DNA from: Chitinophaga sp. Ak27
Lineage (GTDB): Bacteria; Bacteroidota; Bacteroidia; Chitinophagales; Chitinophagaceae
NCBI RefSeq assembly: GCF_012726295.1
Contig: NZ_JABAOB010000001.1
Coordinates: 310,001 to 374,000, forward strand
Direction: 5' to 3'
DNA length: 64,000 nucleotides
Each line of letters starts with the position of its first letter. The first letter of the stretch is position 1. This document shows positions 52,771-62,330 of this stretch, in pieces. The notes beneath the pieces are model-generated. The model was not told the origin of the DNA and made no database searches. It was given only the letters and a program-made list of their open reading frames with translations. The translations under genes were made by a program, and so were the position numbers.

Positions 52771-55140
52771 ATGTCTGTACATATTTTAGGTATCCGGCAT
52801 CACGGGCCTGGTTCTGCCAGGAACGTGAAAGCATTCCTGGAGGAATTGCAACCGGATATTGTGCTGATAGAGGGACCTCCTGAAGCCGATGCACTGCTGT
52901 CGTGGGCAGGACATGATGACTTACAGCCGCCGGTAGCCATCCTGGCCTGGCAACCGGATAATCCCCGGAAAGCCTGTTTCTATCCATTTGCCACTTTTTC
53001 ACCCGAATGGCAGGCCATGCTGTATGCAAAAGAACATCGCATCCATGCCCGGTTTATGGATCTGCCGCTGGCACATGTATTCGGACTGGAAAATGAGGCG
53101 GCGGTGAAAGCGGCAGCTAATGAAGAAGGGCCTGCACAAGAAGATGATATTATACGAGCTAACGGGGATGAAAAAACACGGCTGAACAGTGCCCGTCAAT
53201 CTTTCTTCTCAACCAGGCAGCATCTTCGCCAGGATAGCCAGGCTGCAACGGATGGCGAGGTAATCTCTTTCCCCGTGAGGCAGGATCCCATATCCCACCT
53301 GGCGGCGGCCGCAGGTTACGATGATGGAGAAAGATGGTGGGAACATATGTTTGAATACCGGCAGCAGCAGGAACAGGTATTTGAGGCGGTAAATGATGCC
53401 ATGCAGGCGCTCCGGGAAGAGTTGCCCCAGCGGGATAACCAGGTAGAACAACTGCGGGAAGCCTGGATGCGGAAATGTATCCGTGCTGCAGAAAAGGAAA
53501 TGTTCCAGCGGATAGCCGTCATCTGCGGCGCCTGGCACGGACCTGCGCTGCAAAATATGCCTAAGCAAAAAGAAGACAACGATCTGTTGAAAGGCTTACC
53601 CAAAGCCAAAGTGGCTACCACCTGGATACCATGGACCTATAACCGTTTGAGTTATGAAAGCGGTTATGGTGCAGGCATTCCTTCCCCTGGCTGGTATGAA
53701 CACATATGGGAACATCCCACCGATGATGGTACCCGTTGGATGGCCCTGGTGGCGAAACTCTTCAGGGAACAACAACAGGATACTTCGGTGGCGCATGTAA
53801 TGGAAGCAGTACGGCTGGCCAATGCGCTGGCAGCGCTGCGCCAATATTCCCGTCCGGGACTGGAAGAGCTGAACGAGGCTACATTGAGCGTGCTTTGTAA
53901 CGGGGAATCAGTGCTGATGCAACTGATCAGGGATCAACTGATCATACGCGACCGCATTGGTAGCGTGCCCCACGAAGTGCCGGCTCCTCCTTTGCAATCA
54001 GATATTGCGCAATGGCAGAAGAAACTGCGGCTACCGCAAACGGCTGATTTCAAAGATTATCAACTCGACCTGCGTAAGGAAAATGACCTGGAACGCAGTA
54101 TATTCCTGCACCGGCTACAACTATTGGAAATCCGTTGGGGAACCAGGCACGAGGTGTCGGGCAAGGGCACTTTTAAAGAGCAGTGGCGCCTGCAATGGGA
54201 TCCCTCCTACTCTATTGACATTATTGAAAAAGGGAGTTGGGGAAATACGGTAGCCGAGGCGGCTTCCAACTATGTGATAGATACAGCCAATCATACGGGC
54301 ACTTTACAGCAGGTATGCCAAATGCTGGAATCGGCCATACCGGCCGAACTACCGGCTGTGGTAGACGTGCTGATACATCGTATCAACAACCTCGCGGCCA
54401 CCTCCGCAGATGTGTTGCAACTAATGCAGGTGATTCCCCCATTGGTGAATATCAGCAAATTTGGGAACGTACGTAAAACAGATGCCGAGCTGGTGAATGG
54501 TATTATTGAGAGCATGATAGACCGTATCTGCATCAGTTTACCCCCCGCCAGCACTTCCATTACAGAAGATGCGGCGCTGGCCTTACTGGAGCTCTTCTAT
54601 GGTATGAACGATGCCATCGGGTTACTGCAACACGCGGCGCTGACCGGTTCCTGGCATAATACCTTACAGACAATTACCGGTAATCGCCAGTCCGCCCCCA
54701 TGATAGCCGGCTATGCTACCCGCCTGTTGTTTGATGCCGGGATATTAAGGGGCGAACCTTTACTGCAGGGCTTCAGTGTGGCGATGTCGGTGGCCAATCC
54801 ACCGGCGGTAGCCGCTTCCTGGCTGGAAGGCTTCCTCAAAGGCAGCGGCACCTTGCTGCTACTGGACGAATCGCTCTGGGGAATGGTGTACAGCTGGGTT
54901 TCTCAACTGGAAAATGATATTTTCATCCAGGTATTGCCGTTATTACGCCGCACCTTTTCTAACTTTACAGCCCCGGAAAGAAAAAAACTGGGCGCTAAAG
55001 TGAAACGGGGAGGTAGTGAAACCGCCATTAAAATAGTGGCAACAGGAGAAACGGATGCAGCCCGGGGGGAACAGGGCATACGGGTGATAATGCAAATGCT
55101 GGGATTGGTTGACTCAAAATTGTTAGCAGATGGAGCATGA
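52771..55140 (+). CDS. DUF5682-like protein (YehM-like)
   Basis: 789 residues. The N-terminus reads VHILGIRHHGPGSARNVK (HHG at 10-12) and then QPDIVLIEGPPEADA (Glu at about 34), which looks like the metal-linked His/Glu core of the TraB/EreA/ChaN-type fold. The rest is long, mostly helical, with a variable region at about 110-180 and no other motif. There is no signal peptide. It overlaps the VWA gene by 11 bases. Homology to E. coli YehM is inferred from length and gene order; activity is unknown. Confidence 0.8.
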   Translation: MSVHILGIRHHGPGSARNVKAFLEELQPDIVLIEGPPEADALLSWAGHDDLQPPVAILAWQPDNPRKACFYPFATFSPEWQAMLYAKEHRIHARFMDLPLAHVFGLENEAAVKAAANEEGPAQEDDIIRANGDEKTRLNSARQSFFSTRQHLRQDSQAATDGEVISFPVRQDPISHLAAAAGYDDGERWWEHMFEYRQQQEQVFEAVNDAMQALREELPQRDNQVEQLREAWMRKCIRAAEKEMFQRIAVICGAWHGPALQNMPKQKEDNDLLKGLPKAKVATTWIPWTYNRLSYESGYGAGIPSPGWYEHIWEHPTDDGTRWMALVAKLFREQQQDTSVAHVMEAVRLANALAALRQYSRPGLEELNEATLSVLCNGESVLMQLIRDQLIIRDRIGSVPHEVPAPPLQSDIAQWQKKLRLPQTADFKDYQLDLRKENDLERSIFLHRLQLLEIRWGTRHEVSGKGTFKEQWRLQWDPSYSIDIIEKGSWGNTVAEAASNYVIDTANHTGTLQQVCQMLESAIPAELPAVVDVLIHRINNLAATSADVLQLMQVIPPLVNISKFGNVRKTDAELVNGIIESMIDRICISLPPASTSITEDAALALLELFYGMNDAIGLLQHAALTGSWHNTLQTITGNRQSAPMIAGYATRLLFDAGILRGEPLLQGFSVAMSVANPPAVAASWLEGFLKGSGTLLLLDESLWGMVYSWVSQLENDIFIQVLPLLRRTFSNFTAPERKKLGAKVKRGGSETAIKIVATGETDAARGEQGIRVIMQMLGLVDSKLLADGA

Positions 55141-56269
55141 AGAACAGGTTCGCAGATGGCGGTTGGTGTTGGGAGGAACAGAAAATGACGGCACCGCTTA
55201 TTCGTTGAATAAAACGGATCTGCAAATCGACAAAACACTGGAAGCACTGTACGACAGTACGAAGCGGGGCGGCCTTGGCCCGTCGTCGCCCAATGTAAGC
55301 CGTTGGCTGGGGGATATACGGAACTACTTCCCTTCCTCCGTAGTACAGGTAATGCAACAGGATGCACTAAAACGCCTGAACCTTACCCAAATGCTCTTTG
55401 AAAAAGAGATGCTGGAGAACGTAGAAACAGATGTACACCTGGTAGCGACCCTGATGACACTCAGCCGGGTAATACCGGAGAAAACCAAGGATACTGCCAG
55501 GCTAGTGGTAAAAAAAGTGGTGGATGAACTGATGAAAAAACTGGCGCAACCCACTCAACAGGCCATTAATGGCAGCTTGAACAGGAGTACGCGCAACAAT
55601 CGCCCTCGCCATCATGAAATCAACTGGCACCTGACGATACAGAAAAACCTGCGGCATTACCAGTCTGATTATAAAACAATTATCCCGGAAACATTGATAG
55701 GCTACGGCCGGAGGCGTTCTGCGCTGAAAGAAGTAGTATTGTGCCTGGATCAAAGTGGTTCCATGGGAACATCTGTGGTATATTCCGGTATCTTTGGCGC
55801 TGTTATGGCCTCCATCCCGGCGTTGAAAACACAGATGGTAGTATTTGACACCGCGGTGGCAGACCTCACAGAAGAGCTAAACGACCCCGTAGACCTGCTC
55901 TTTGGCGTGCAGCTGGGCGGTGGTACCGATATCAATGCAGCGCTAAAATATTGCAGCCAGATCATTTCCCGCCCTACCGATACGGTATTGGTACTGGTAA
56001 CCGACCTGATGGAAGGCGGCGATGAAATGGGCATGAGGAAACGCTTTGTTGAGCTGCATGCGGCCGGTATGCAGGTGATCGTTTTGCTGGCGCTAAACGA
56101 TGAAGGAGCTCCTGGTTATGACCAGGAAAATGCGCAGTTCCTCGCAGGACTGGGCATCCCGGTGTTTGCCTGCTCTCCGGACCAATTCCCGGATATGATG
56201 GCCATGGCGCTCAGTAAACAAGATGTGGCGCAATGGGCCGCAAAAGAAAATATTGTGCTGAAAAAATAA
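55130..56269 (+). CDS. VWA-domain protein (YehP-like)
   Basis: 379 residues. A helical N-terminal half (with ILRYH-free sequence up to about 200) is followed by a VWA domain with an intact MIDAS: DQSGSM (Asp207, Ser209, Ser211), Thr266 in GGGTDI and Asp292 in VTDLMEGG. This type binds Mg2+ and partner proteins and is usually the client or partner of a MoxR ATPase, two genes upstream here. It starts inside the DUF5682 gene end (11-base overlap), so it is translated together with it. Length equals that of E. coli YehP as I recall it. Confidence 0.9.
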   Translation: MEHEEQVRRWRLVLGGTENDGTAYSLNKTDLQIDKTLEALYDSTKRGGLGPSSPNVSRWLGDIRNYFPSSVVQVMQQDALKRLNLTQMLFEKEMLENVETDVHLVATLMTLSRVIPEKTKDTARLVVKKVVDELMKKLAQPTQQAINGSLNRSTRNNRPRHHEINWHLTIQKNLRHYQSDYKTIIPETLIGYGRRRSALKEVVLCLDQSGSMGTSVVYSGIFGAVMASIPALKTQMVVFDTAVADLTEELNDPVDLLFGVQLGGGTDINAALKYCSQIISRPTDTVLVLVTDLMEGGDEMGMRKRFVELHAAGMQVIVLLALNDEGAPGYDQENAQFLAGLGIPVFACSPDQFPDMMAMALSKQDVAQWAAKENIVLKK

Positions 56270-56289
56270 TTGAATCTATCTATACCCTT

Positions 56290-59172
56290 ATGCCGTACAA
56301 AAAGGAAACGATACTACCTCTGCTTGAAAAACTGAACTTGACTAACTATGAAAACAATGAACCTTTGCGGTCCGGGGTAGATTTCCTTACAGGTGTAACC
56401 TTTCAGCCACCCATCTTCACAGATGAACATGCGGATACACCCGGATTATTTATTACACTATTGCAGGTACCAGAGCTATGGGATGATAACGACCGGCTGG
56501 TATTGCAACTTATTTCTGCCCCCAATACCTGGGCCAGGTGCCAGGACCGGTTCCTGCGCACAATTGTACCCATGATGGACATGCCGGGTACTTCTTCGTC
56601 TATTGTACTGCGATTCAGTTATTTTACCAGCTTCCTGCAACAGCGGGGCTATACGCCGGAAGAGATAGGCTCCCGCCTGATCAGCTACTCCGGCGATGGA
56701 CACAACTTTGACCTGTCGCCACTGAAGTTTACGCCACTGCGTAAGTTTTTACAGGACCTGATGAAGAGTGCAGCACCTTATGTGGTAAATGCATATCTCC
56801 ATACCTGGAGAGACAGACCCTGGAACTCCCTGTTTTATCGCCTGTTGGCAAAAGCCCATCCTGAAAGGGAAATGGAATACCTGGAAAACAGGTTGCTGCG
56901 TGGCGATACGCTGGCAGACCGGTATGAACTCAGCCGGGTATTGCTGCAAAATAACGTACAGAAATATGCCGACCTGGTGGCCCGTGTCACGGGAACATTC
57001 ACAGCAGACCAACAATATGCCCCTGCCTTATTGGGCTACCACCTGTTGGCGGCCCAGTTGCCGGAGCAATATGTGCCGGTGTTGAAAAAAGCCGCGTACG
57101 ATTTCCTGGAAGCGCCTCATAGCCACATAGCAACACCGGCTCATAACGGTATGCCGCCGCCAGTAGTGCTGGCCATAAAAGACTTGTTGAAATACGACCA
57201 GCCTGCGGTGCTCTCCTACCTGGGCGATTATCTTAACAGCAAACGCTATATGCACCCTGATACCTTCCAGGTACTGGCGGATGAGCTGAAAGAAAATGCG
57301 GTCAGCCTGTTGCTGCAGGCGCTGGACAACGATTATGATGCCAGGGTGGTACTGCCCGCATTGAGCCAGTTGCCCGTGTCGTTATACATGGACAAACTCT
57401 GGCCGTTTACCTTGCACAAATTAAAATCTGTTCGTTCGCTCGTAGCCGTTATCCTGGCCGAACACCCACAGGCATTGGAAAGAGCGGGTGAATTACTGGA
57501 ACATAAAAAAGCGGATCAACGCCTCACAGCTGTGCAAATCCTGTGCAGGTTAAATAATACCTATGCAAGAACACTACTGCAAGAGGCGGTGCAGAAAGAA
57601 ATAAATGATGATGCCCGCGACCTGATGTTGGAAACATTAAATTATCCAACCATTGAAGACGGCGACGATCTTACGGTAGTAACCCGGTTGGTAGCTTACG
57701 CCAAAAAACGGCATAAACTTTCCCGGCCAGCAGAGAAGTGGCTGGATGACACTTCCCTGCCATTATTATATTTGCTGGATGGTCAGGCGATGAGCATCGA
57801 AATGATGCGTTTCCTGCTATACCGTATGTCGCGGGTAAGGGAAGTACGTGCTGATATGGAAGTGAAGCCCCTCTTGCGTTTAATAGACCGTTCCCGCAGC
57901 GGGGAATTTGCATCCGCTTTATTTCAGCAGTACCAGCAACAGGGTGGCGATGCCAGCATCCGGTACCTGCTGATCGTAGCGGCGATGCTGGGCGATGATC
58001 AACTGGTGGAAAAGCTCAAGGGCGCCATGCATTTCTGGATAGAGTCCAAGCGTTTCAAAATGGCGGAACACGGCATTGCTGCATTAGCCATGCAGGGCAG
58101 CGCCAATGCGCTACGCTTTGTGGAATTCCTTTCGCGCCGCTACCGTATCCGCAAATCTGCCGTAGGTGCGGCTGCATCGGCAACCTTGCAAAGCACCGCT
58201 ACTGAACTGGGCATCAGTATTCATGAACTGGGAGATCGTATTGCCCCCGATTTCGGTTTTGCCGGCATGGTTAAATACGTGGAAATAAACAATGAGACCT
58301 GGCGCGTATTTATCGACAACCACTTCAAACCTGGCTATCTCAACGAAAATAATCGCCGCTTCAAATCTATACCTACCGGTACTTCCAGCGAAATGAGAGA
58401 ATCATTTAAACTGCTGGCAAAAGAAATTGGCGATGCGGTAAAATCGCAGTCGCAGCGACTGGAGTATTTCCTGGTGATACAAAGAAAATGGAGCAGCCAC
58501 GCATGGCGGCAACTGTTCCTGGGCAACCCGTTAATGTTTGTATTTGCCAAACGGTTGCTGTGGGGATTATTTGATGAGCAGGACCAGCTGATTACGCCAT
58601 TCTACTGCCAGGACAATATGGCCCTGCTTACAGCAGTAGATACAGAGATTACGCTACTCGAAAATACCAGTATACGCATCCTGCATCCCCTGATGCTGGA
58701 TACGGCCACTTTACAACAGTGGAAGCATAAATTTGCAGAACGCGGTATTGAACCGGTTTTTCCTCAACTGGACAGGCCGGTAAGCGCCTTGTTGCCACAA
58801 CAAGCATATACCACGCTGGTGCATGACTTTGAGGATATATCTATGGAAAGCGGGATATGGCATGCCCATATGGAACAAAAAGGTTGGAAACTGAGCGAGG
58901 GCAGCGATAGTAAATTTATGTATGCCTGGCACAAAACAGATGACGTACACCACCTGGAAGTGATCCTGGAGATGAGCAGTGTTTCAGCTGCCGACCATTT
59001 CCAGTCTAAGCTGGGCAAGCTGTATTTTATTGATAAAACCAAGGCATCGCAGCCTTGGTTCCGCAGTACAGATAAAGAAGCTGCTGACTGCCTGCTGCTG
59101 CTGAAAAACGTGCCGCCGGTATTTTATTCAGAAGCGATCACGGACATTACGGTGTCCCGTGGGCAGGCGTAG
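56290..59172 (+). CDS. DUF4132 protein (MolR/YehI-like)
   Basis: 960 residues from ATG 56290, 20 bases after the VWA stop; an in-frame ATG at 56233 would overlap the VWA gene by 37 bases and is possible. The long N-terminal part is built of helical repeats (HEAT/ARM-like, e.g. LLQALDNDYDARVVLPALSQL). The last third holds DUF4132: WSSHAWRQLFLGNPLMFVFAKRLLWGLFD and IRILHPLMLDTATLQQWKHKF. E. coli YehI/MolR, of the same family, was once linked to molybdate regulation. It is the last gene of the six-gene cluster. No WGR domain is seen. Confidence 0.85.
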   Translation: MPYKKETILPLLEKLNLTNYENNEPLRSGVDFLTGVTFQPPIFTDEHADTPGLFITLLQVPELWDDNDRLVLQLISAPNTWARCQDRFLRTIVPMMDMPGTSSSIVLRFSYFTSFLQQRGYTPEEIGSRLISYSGDGHNFDLSPLKFTPLRKFLQDLMKSAAPYVVNAYLHTWRDRPWNSLFYRLLAKAHPEREMEYLENRLLRGDTLADRYELSRVLLQNNVQKYADLVARVTGTFTADQQYAPALLGYHLLAAQLPEQYVPVLKKAAYDFLEAPHSHIATPAHNGMPPPVVLAIKDLLKYDQPAVLSYLGDYLNSKRYMHPDTFQVLADELKENAVSLLLQALDNDYDARVVLPALSQLPVSLYMDKLWPFTLHKLKSVRSLVAVILAEHPQALERAGELLEHKKADQRLTAVQILCRLNNTYARTLLQEAVQKEINDDARDLMLETLNYPTIEDGDDLTVVTRLVAYAKKRHKLSRPAEKWLDDTSLPLLYLLDGQAMSIEMMRFLLYRMSRVREVRADMEVKPLLRLIDRSRSGEFASALFQQYQQQGGDASIRYLLIVAAMLGDDQLVEKLKGAMHFWIESKRFKMAEHGIAALAMQGSANALRFVEFLSRRYRIRKSAVGAAASATLQSTATELGISIHELGDRIAPDFGFAGMVKYVEINNETWRVFIDNHFKPGYLNENNRRFKSIPTGTSSEMRESFKLLAKEIGDAVKSQSQRLEYFLVIQRKWSSHAWRQLFLGNPLMFVFAKRLLWGLFDEQDQLITPFYCQDNMALLTAVDTEITLLENTSIRILHPLMLDTATLQQWKHKFAERGIEPVFPQLDRPVSALLPQQAYTTLVHDFEDISMESGIWHAHMEQKGWKLSEGSDSKFMYAWHKTDDVHHLEVILEMSSVSAADHFQSKLGKLYFIDKTKASQPWFRSTDKEAADCLLLLKNVPPVFYSEAITDITVSRGQA

Positions 59173-59238
59173 TTTTAAATCACGGAATTTTATTTGTATT
59201 TTATCACGGTTAATCAAGTGAACAATTAAAATTGCTGT

Positions 59239-60831
59239 ATGTCAAAACTACGTTCCACGCTGGCAGGCGCGCTCCTGCTGTTGCTATCGGCACGCACCAC
59301 TCCGGGGCATGCCATTAATATTATTCCACAGCCGTCGGAAGTAAAAACCTTAACCGGCACCTTTACATTGTCCGGCGCCACTGCCATCATTGTTGGCAAG
59401 AGCGCCGGCGAGGCCAACCTCCTGGCACAGGCGCTACAGGAGAGTTATAGTCTGGCACTCCCGCTGAAGCCCAGCGCAAAAAACAATTACATCCGCCTTA
59501 CCCTCAATCCTTCCCTTAAAAAAGAGTTGGGAGAAGAAGGCTACCAGTTGCAGGTAAGCCCTGATCACGTGGACATTACCGCTGCCACTAATACCGGTAT
59601 TTTCTATGGTACCCAATCGCTGCGCCAACTCATCGCCACCAGCGGTAACGTACATACGATAAATGCCGTTGCCATTAAAGACAAGCCACGCTTTGGCTGG
59701 AGAGCTTTTATGCTGGACGAAGGCCGTTATTTCAAAGGCGGAGAAACCGTTAAGCGCCTATTGGATGAAATGGCCTTGTTGAAGATGAATGTATTTCACT
59801 GGCACCTGACGGATGACCAGGGCTGGCGTATAGAAATCAAAAAGTATCCATTGCTGACACAGGTGGGAGGCAAACGCGACTCTACACAGATAGGCACCTG
59901 GAACAGTAAAGTATTTGACGGCAAAGTCCATGAAGGCTATTATACCCAAGAGCAGATCAGAGAAATTATCAAATACGCGGCCGACCGGCATATTACGGTG
60001 GTACCGGAAATAGAAATGCCGGGCCATTCCAGCGCCGCCATTGCCGCCTATCCCTGGTTGGGCACCACCCACCAGGCCATCAAAGTACCCACCTCCTTCG
60101 GCGTGCACTACGATGTTTTCAACGTATCTGACCCCAAAGTGATTGCCTTCCTGCAGGATGTATTACAGGAAGTGATTACCTTATTCCCCTCTAAAGTCAT
60201 TCATATTGGTAGCGACGAGGTAAGATACGATCAATGGAAGGCAGATCCTGGTGTGAATGCCTATATGAAAGCACATCATCTCAGTTCCCCGGCCGACCTG
60301 CAAATAGCCTTTACCAACAGCATTTCCAATTACCTGGCGGGAAAAAATCGCAGGATGACGGGCTGGAATGAAATCATGGGCAGCAAACTGCATGAATATA
60401 CCGACAGCAAAGACAATACAGTAACCGAAAAGCTGGCGCCAGGAACTATTGTACAATTCTGGAAAGGCGACCTGAAACTGATCAACGACGCAGTGTCTAA
60501 AGGATATGATGTGGTGAACTCCTATCATGCACTCACCTACCTGGACTACAGTTACCAGGATATCTCGTTGGAAAAGGCGTATAATTTCGATCCTATTCCT
60601 GCCGGATTAGATCCTAAATACCATGCGCAGATACTGGGTACCGGTTGCCAGATGTGGGGAGAATGGATACCCGATGTAAAATCTATGAATCGCCAGGTAT
60701 TTCCGCGATTGGCTGCCTATGCCGAAGATGGCTGGAGCCAGACAGCCAATAAAAATTTCACCCAGTTTCAGCAGGCGTTACAGTACTTCTATACCCGCTG
60801 GGACAAAGCAGCTATTGGTTATAACAAATAG
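59239..60831 (+). CDS. Secreted beta-N-acetylhexosaminidase, GH20
   Basis: 530 residues. Signal peptide (1-25), an N-terminal GH20b domain (about 26-148), then the GH20 barrel: HWHLTDDQGWRIEIKKYP, EIEMPGHSSAAIAAYPW and the catalytic Asp326-Glu327 in HIGSDEVRY (usually HIGGDEV). No lipobox. It should remove terminal GlcNAc or GalNAc from chitin oligomers or glycoproteins in the periplasm or outside the cell, fitting a chitin-degrading lifestyle. It starts 66 bases after the DUF4132 gene and may have its own promoter. A palindrome overlaps its stop codon. Confidence 0.94.
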   Translation: MSKLRSTLAGALLLLLSARTTPGHAINIIPQPSEVKTLTGTFTLSGATAIIVGKSAGEANLLAQALQESYSLALPLKPSAKNNYIRLTLNPSLKKELGEEGYQLQVSPDHVDITAATNTGIFYGTQSLRQLIATSGNVHTINAVAIKDKPRFGWRAFMLDEGRYFKGGETVKRLLDEMALLKMNVFHWHLTDDQGWRIEIKKYPLLTQVGGKRDSTQIGTWNSKVFDGKVHEGYYTQEQIREIIKYAADRHITVVPEIEMPGHSSAAIAAYPWLGTTHQAIKVPTSFGVHYDVFNVSDPKVIAFLQDVLQEVITLFPSKVIHIGSDEVRYDQWKADPGVNAYMKAHHLSSPADLQIAFTNSISNYLAGKNRRMTGWNEIMGSKLHEYTDSKDNTVTEKLAPGTIVQFWKGDLKLINDAVSKGYDVVNSYHALTYLDYSYQDISLEKAYNFDPIPAGLDPKYHAQILGTGCQMWGEWIPDVKSMNRQVFPRLAAYAEDGWSQTANKNFTQFQQALQYFYTRWDKAAIGYNK

Positions 60832-60951
60832 AGCGGAAAGCCTAAAGCAGAAAGCAAAAAGCTATTGCAGCGATTGACCAATGCGATTTATGAATATTCG
60901 CTAATATCATTTGCTACAATAGCTTTTTGCTTTCTGCTTTAAGCATTCCGC
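60831..60951. repeat. Long inverted repeat (element B) between convergent genes
   Basis: 37-base arms (60831-60867 and 60917-60951 region) contain a perfect 25-base core and share heptamers ending in AAAGC with element A at 52.6 kb. A 49-base spacer separates the arms. It may act as a terminator for both converging genes, but there is no classical T tract. Confidence 0.8.
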
Positions 60952-60954
60952 TTC

Positions 60955-61581
60955 CTACGGCTGTTGTACCATTCTAATCGTATCCTGTAGCCGCTTTGGA
61001 TAATATAACAACATGCCTTTTGTATTGGCGGTACGTGCTTCCGGGTCATCTGGTTTGTATACCGGGAAACTACGTACCAGCCTGTCTCCTTTTATATAAA
61101 AAGTGTCTTCTCCTCTGTAGGAGGGCAGCTCCATAGTATCGATAGCATCGGTATTGATGCTGGTTATTTTATTGCCCAGGTTATAAGCATATATTTTCCC
61201 ATAATGGCCCGAGCCTCCTGACAAGGTGGAGCAATAAATTTCCGGTTTGCCATCTTTATCCAGGTCCGCTATCATCAGGTCTTTCAGCGTTCCTTTGATA
61301 TCACGTTCCATTACGCTGTCTTGCCGGGTGGAGTCCTTTTTATCAGTGACGATGAGCACCAGGTTTCTGATGTTGGTAGTCCCTTCTGTGCGGACCCTGA
61401 TATGATACCCTTCATAGGTGGTATCTTTCGCTGCCGTCTTTTCTTCTTCCGGCGCATTCCCCTCGGGGGCGGCGTTGGCGGAATCATGCTCTGCCCGCTC
61501 CTTTTTGTTTTGCAGGGGGCTGTTACAGGAAAAAAGAACAACCAATATCATGAAGCCCATTGTTATTTTGCTGTACATCAT
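60955..61581 (-). CDS. Exported lipoprotein with FG-GAP-like repeat
   Basis: 208 residues. The N-terminus is a lipoprotein signal with Cys19 in VVLFSCNS. A low-complexity Glu/Ala/Asn linker (about 28-50) follows. The rest is beta-rich, and DLDKDGKPEIYC near 122 is like a calcium-binding FG-GAP/VCBS repeat. The protein is probably anchored to the outer or inner membrane, and its role is unknown. The tiny gene upstream overlaps its start by 4 bases, so the two are coupled. Confidence 0.78.
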   Translation of the reverse strand: MMYSKITMGFMILVVLFSCNSPLQNKKERAEHDSANAAPEGNAPEEEKTAAKDTTYEGYHIRVRTEGTTNIRNLVLIVTDKKDSTRQDSVMERDIKGTLKDLMIADLDKDGKPEIYCSTLSGGSGHYGKIYAYNLGNKITSINTDAIDTMELPSYRGEDTFYIKGDRLVRSFPVYKPDDPEARTANTKGMLLYYPKRLQDTIRMVQQP

Positions 61582-61751
61582 CCTTGTTTTTTGTGTTTCT
61601 GAGCTTTGGTGTCTTTACTGTTGTGAGTCATGTCATTCCCTTTAAACTCCTGTTCTTCATTCTTACGGCTATCGAGATGGTCCCTGATCTCCGGCTTGGG
61701 TAAATGGGGCTGTTTGTTTCGCTGGTTGTTGGCGCTATTCACGTTCTTCAT
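61578..61751 (-). CDS. Very small hydrophilic protein
   Basis: 57 residues from ATG 61751 (an earlier in-frame start at 61790 is less likely). It is highly charged with no hydrophobic stretch (NNQRNKQPHLPKPEIRDHLD, then RKNEEQEFKGNDMTHN and a Lys-rich end). Its stop overlaps the start codon of the following lipoprotein gene (ATGA-like, 4 bases). I recall similar short conserved proteins in Chitinophagaceae, but no function is known. Confidence 0.6.
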   Translation of the reverse strand: MKNVNSANNQRNKQPHLPKPEIRDHLDSRKNEEQEFKGNDMTHNSKDTKAQKHKKQG

Positions 61752-62010
61752 AGCAAATAGATTTAAAGTAAACAATATCCTATGCGACACAAAAGCAGTG
61801 CCCTACTCCTTTTCCCGGCTATGGGGTGTTTGTGGGAATAATCGTGTTACCCGTGTTCCACTGATTGACGGGCAATATCCACAGTTAACAGCGGTGGCAG
61901 GGTTAGCTGAAATAAAGTATAACTTAAATATGTTCAATTGATTAGCTCAAACCGGAAGGTATTTGGCAAGATATCTGTCTACACTTTCATGAACAAAAAA
62001 TACTAGCATT

Positions 62011-62265
62011 ATGAAAAACCTGCCTGCCACTATTGGCCTTGTCGTAATACTGATGCTGCTCTTTTTCTTTAAGGGAAATCCTGACTATGCAGCACAGGCC
62101 GCTCCGATAGCAACTAACGGTAGCGTTATTTCCGAAGACGCTCTGCGTCAGTCGGTGGATACCATGCCTAAAAAGCATCACCCTGAAAAGAAGGATTGGA
62201 AGAAAAAAGGAAAAGGAATGGGAAAGGATACAACCTGGAGACCCAAGAAAGATAGCGTTCAATAA
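62011..62265 (+). CDS. Small exported or membrane-anchored basic protein
   Basis: 84 residues. A hydrophobic helix near the N-terminus (about 6-20, ATIGLVVILMLLFFF) is followed by a short linker and a Lys-rich end (EKKDWKKKGKGMGKDTTWRPKKD). The helix may be an anchor or signal. No family is recognised. A clear terminator follows 31 bases after its stop. Confidence 0.6.
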   Translation: MKNLPATIGLVVILMLLFFFKGNPDYAAQAAPIATNGSVISEDALRQSVDTMPKKHHPEKKDWKKKGKGMGKDTTWRPKKDSVQ

Positions 62266-62295
62266 GAATAAGTAAGATAGATGGTTATCGTACAG

Positions 62296-62330
62296 TACTC
62301 CTGGCCCTTTGCCAGGAGTATTTTATTTTT
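62296..62330 (+). terminator. Terminator after the small basic protein gene
   Basis: A perfect 10-bp stem (62296-62305 with 62311-62320) with a 5-base loop is followed by TTTTATTTTT. The tail reaches into the end of the convergent pirin gene. Confidence 0.9.
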
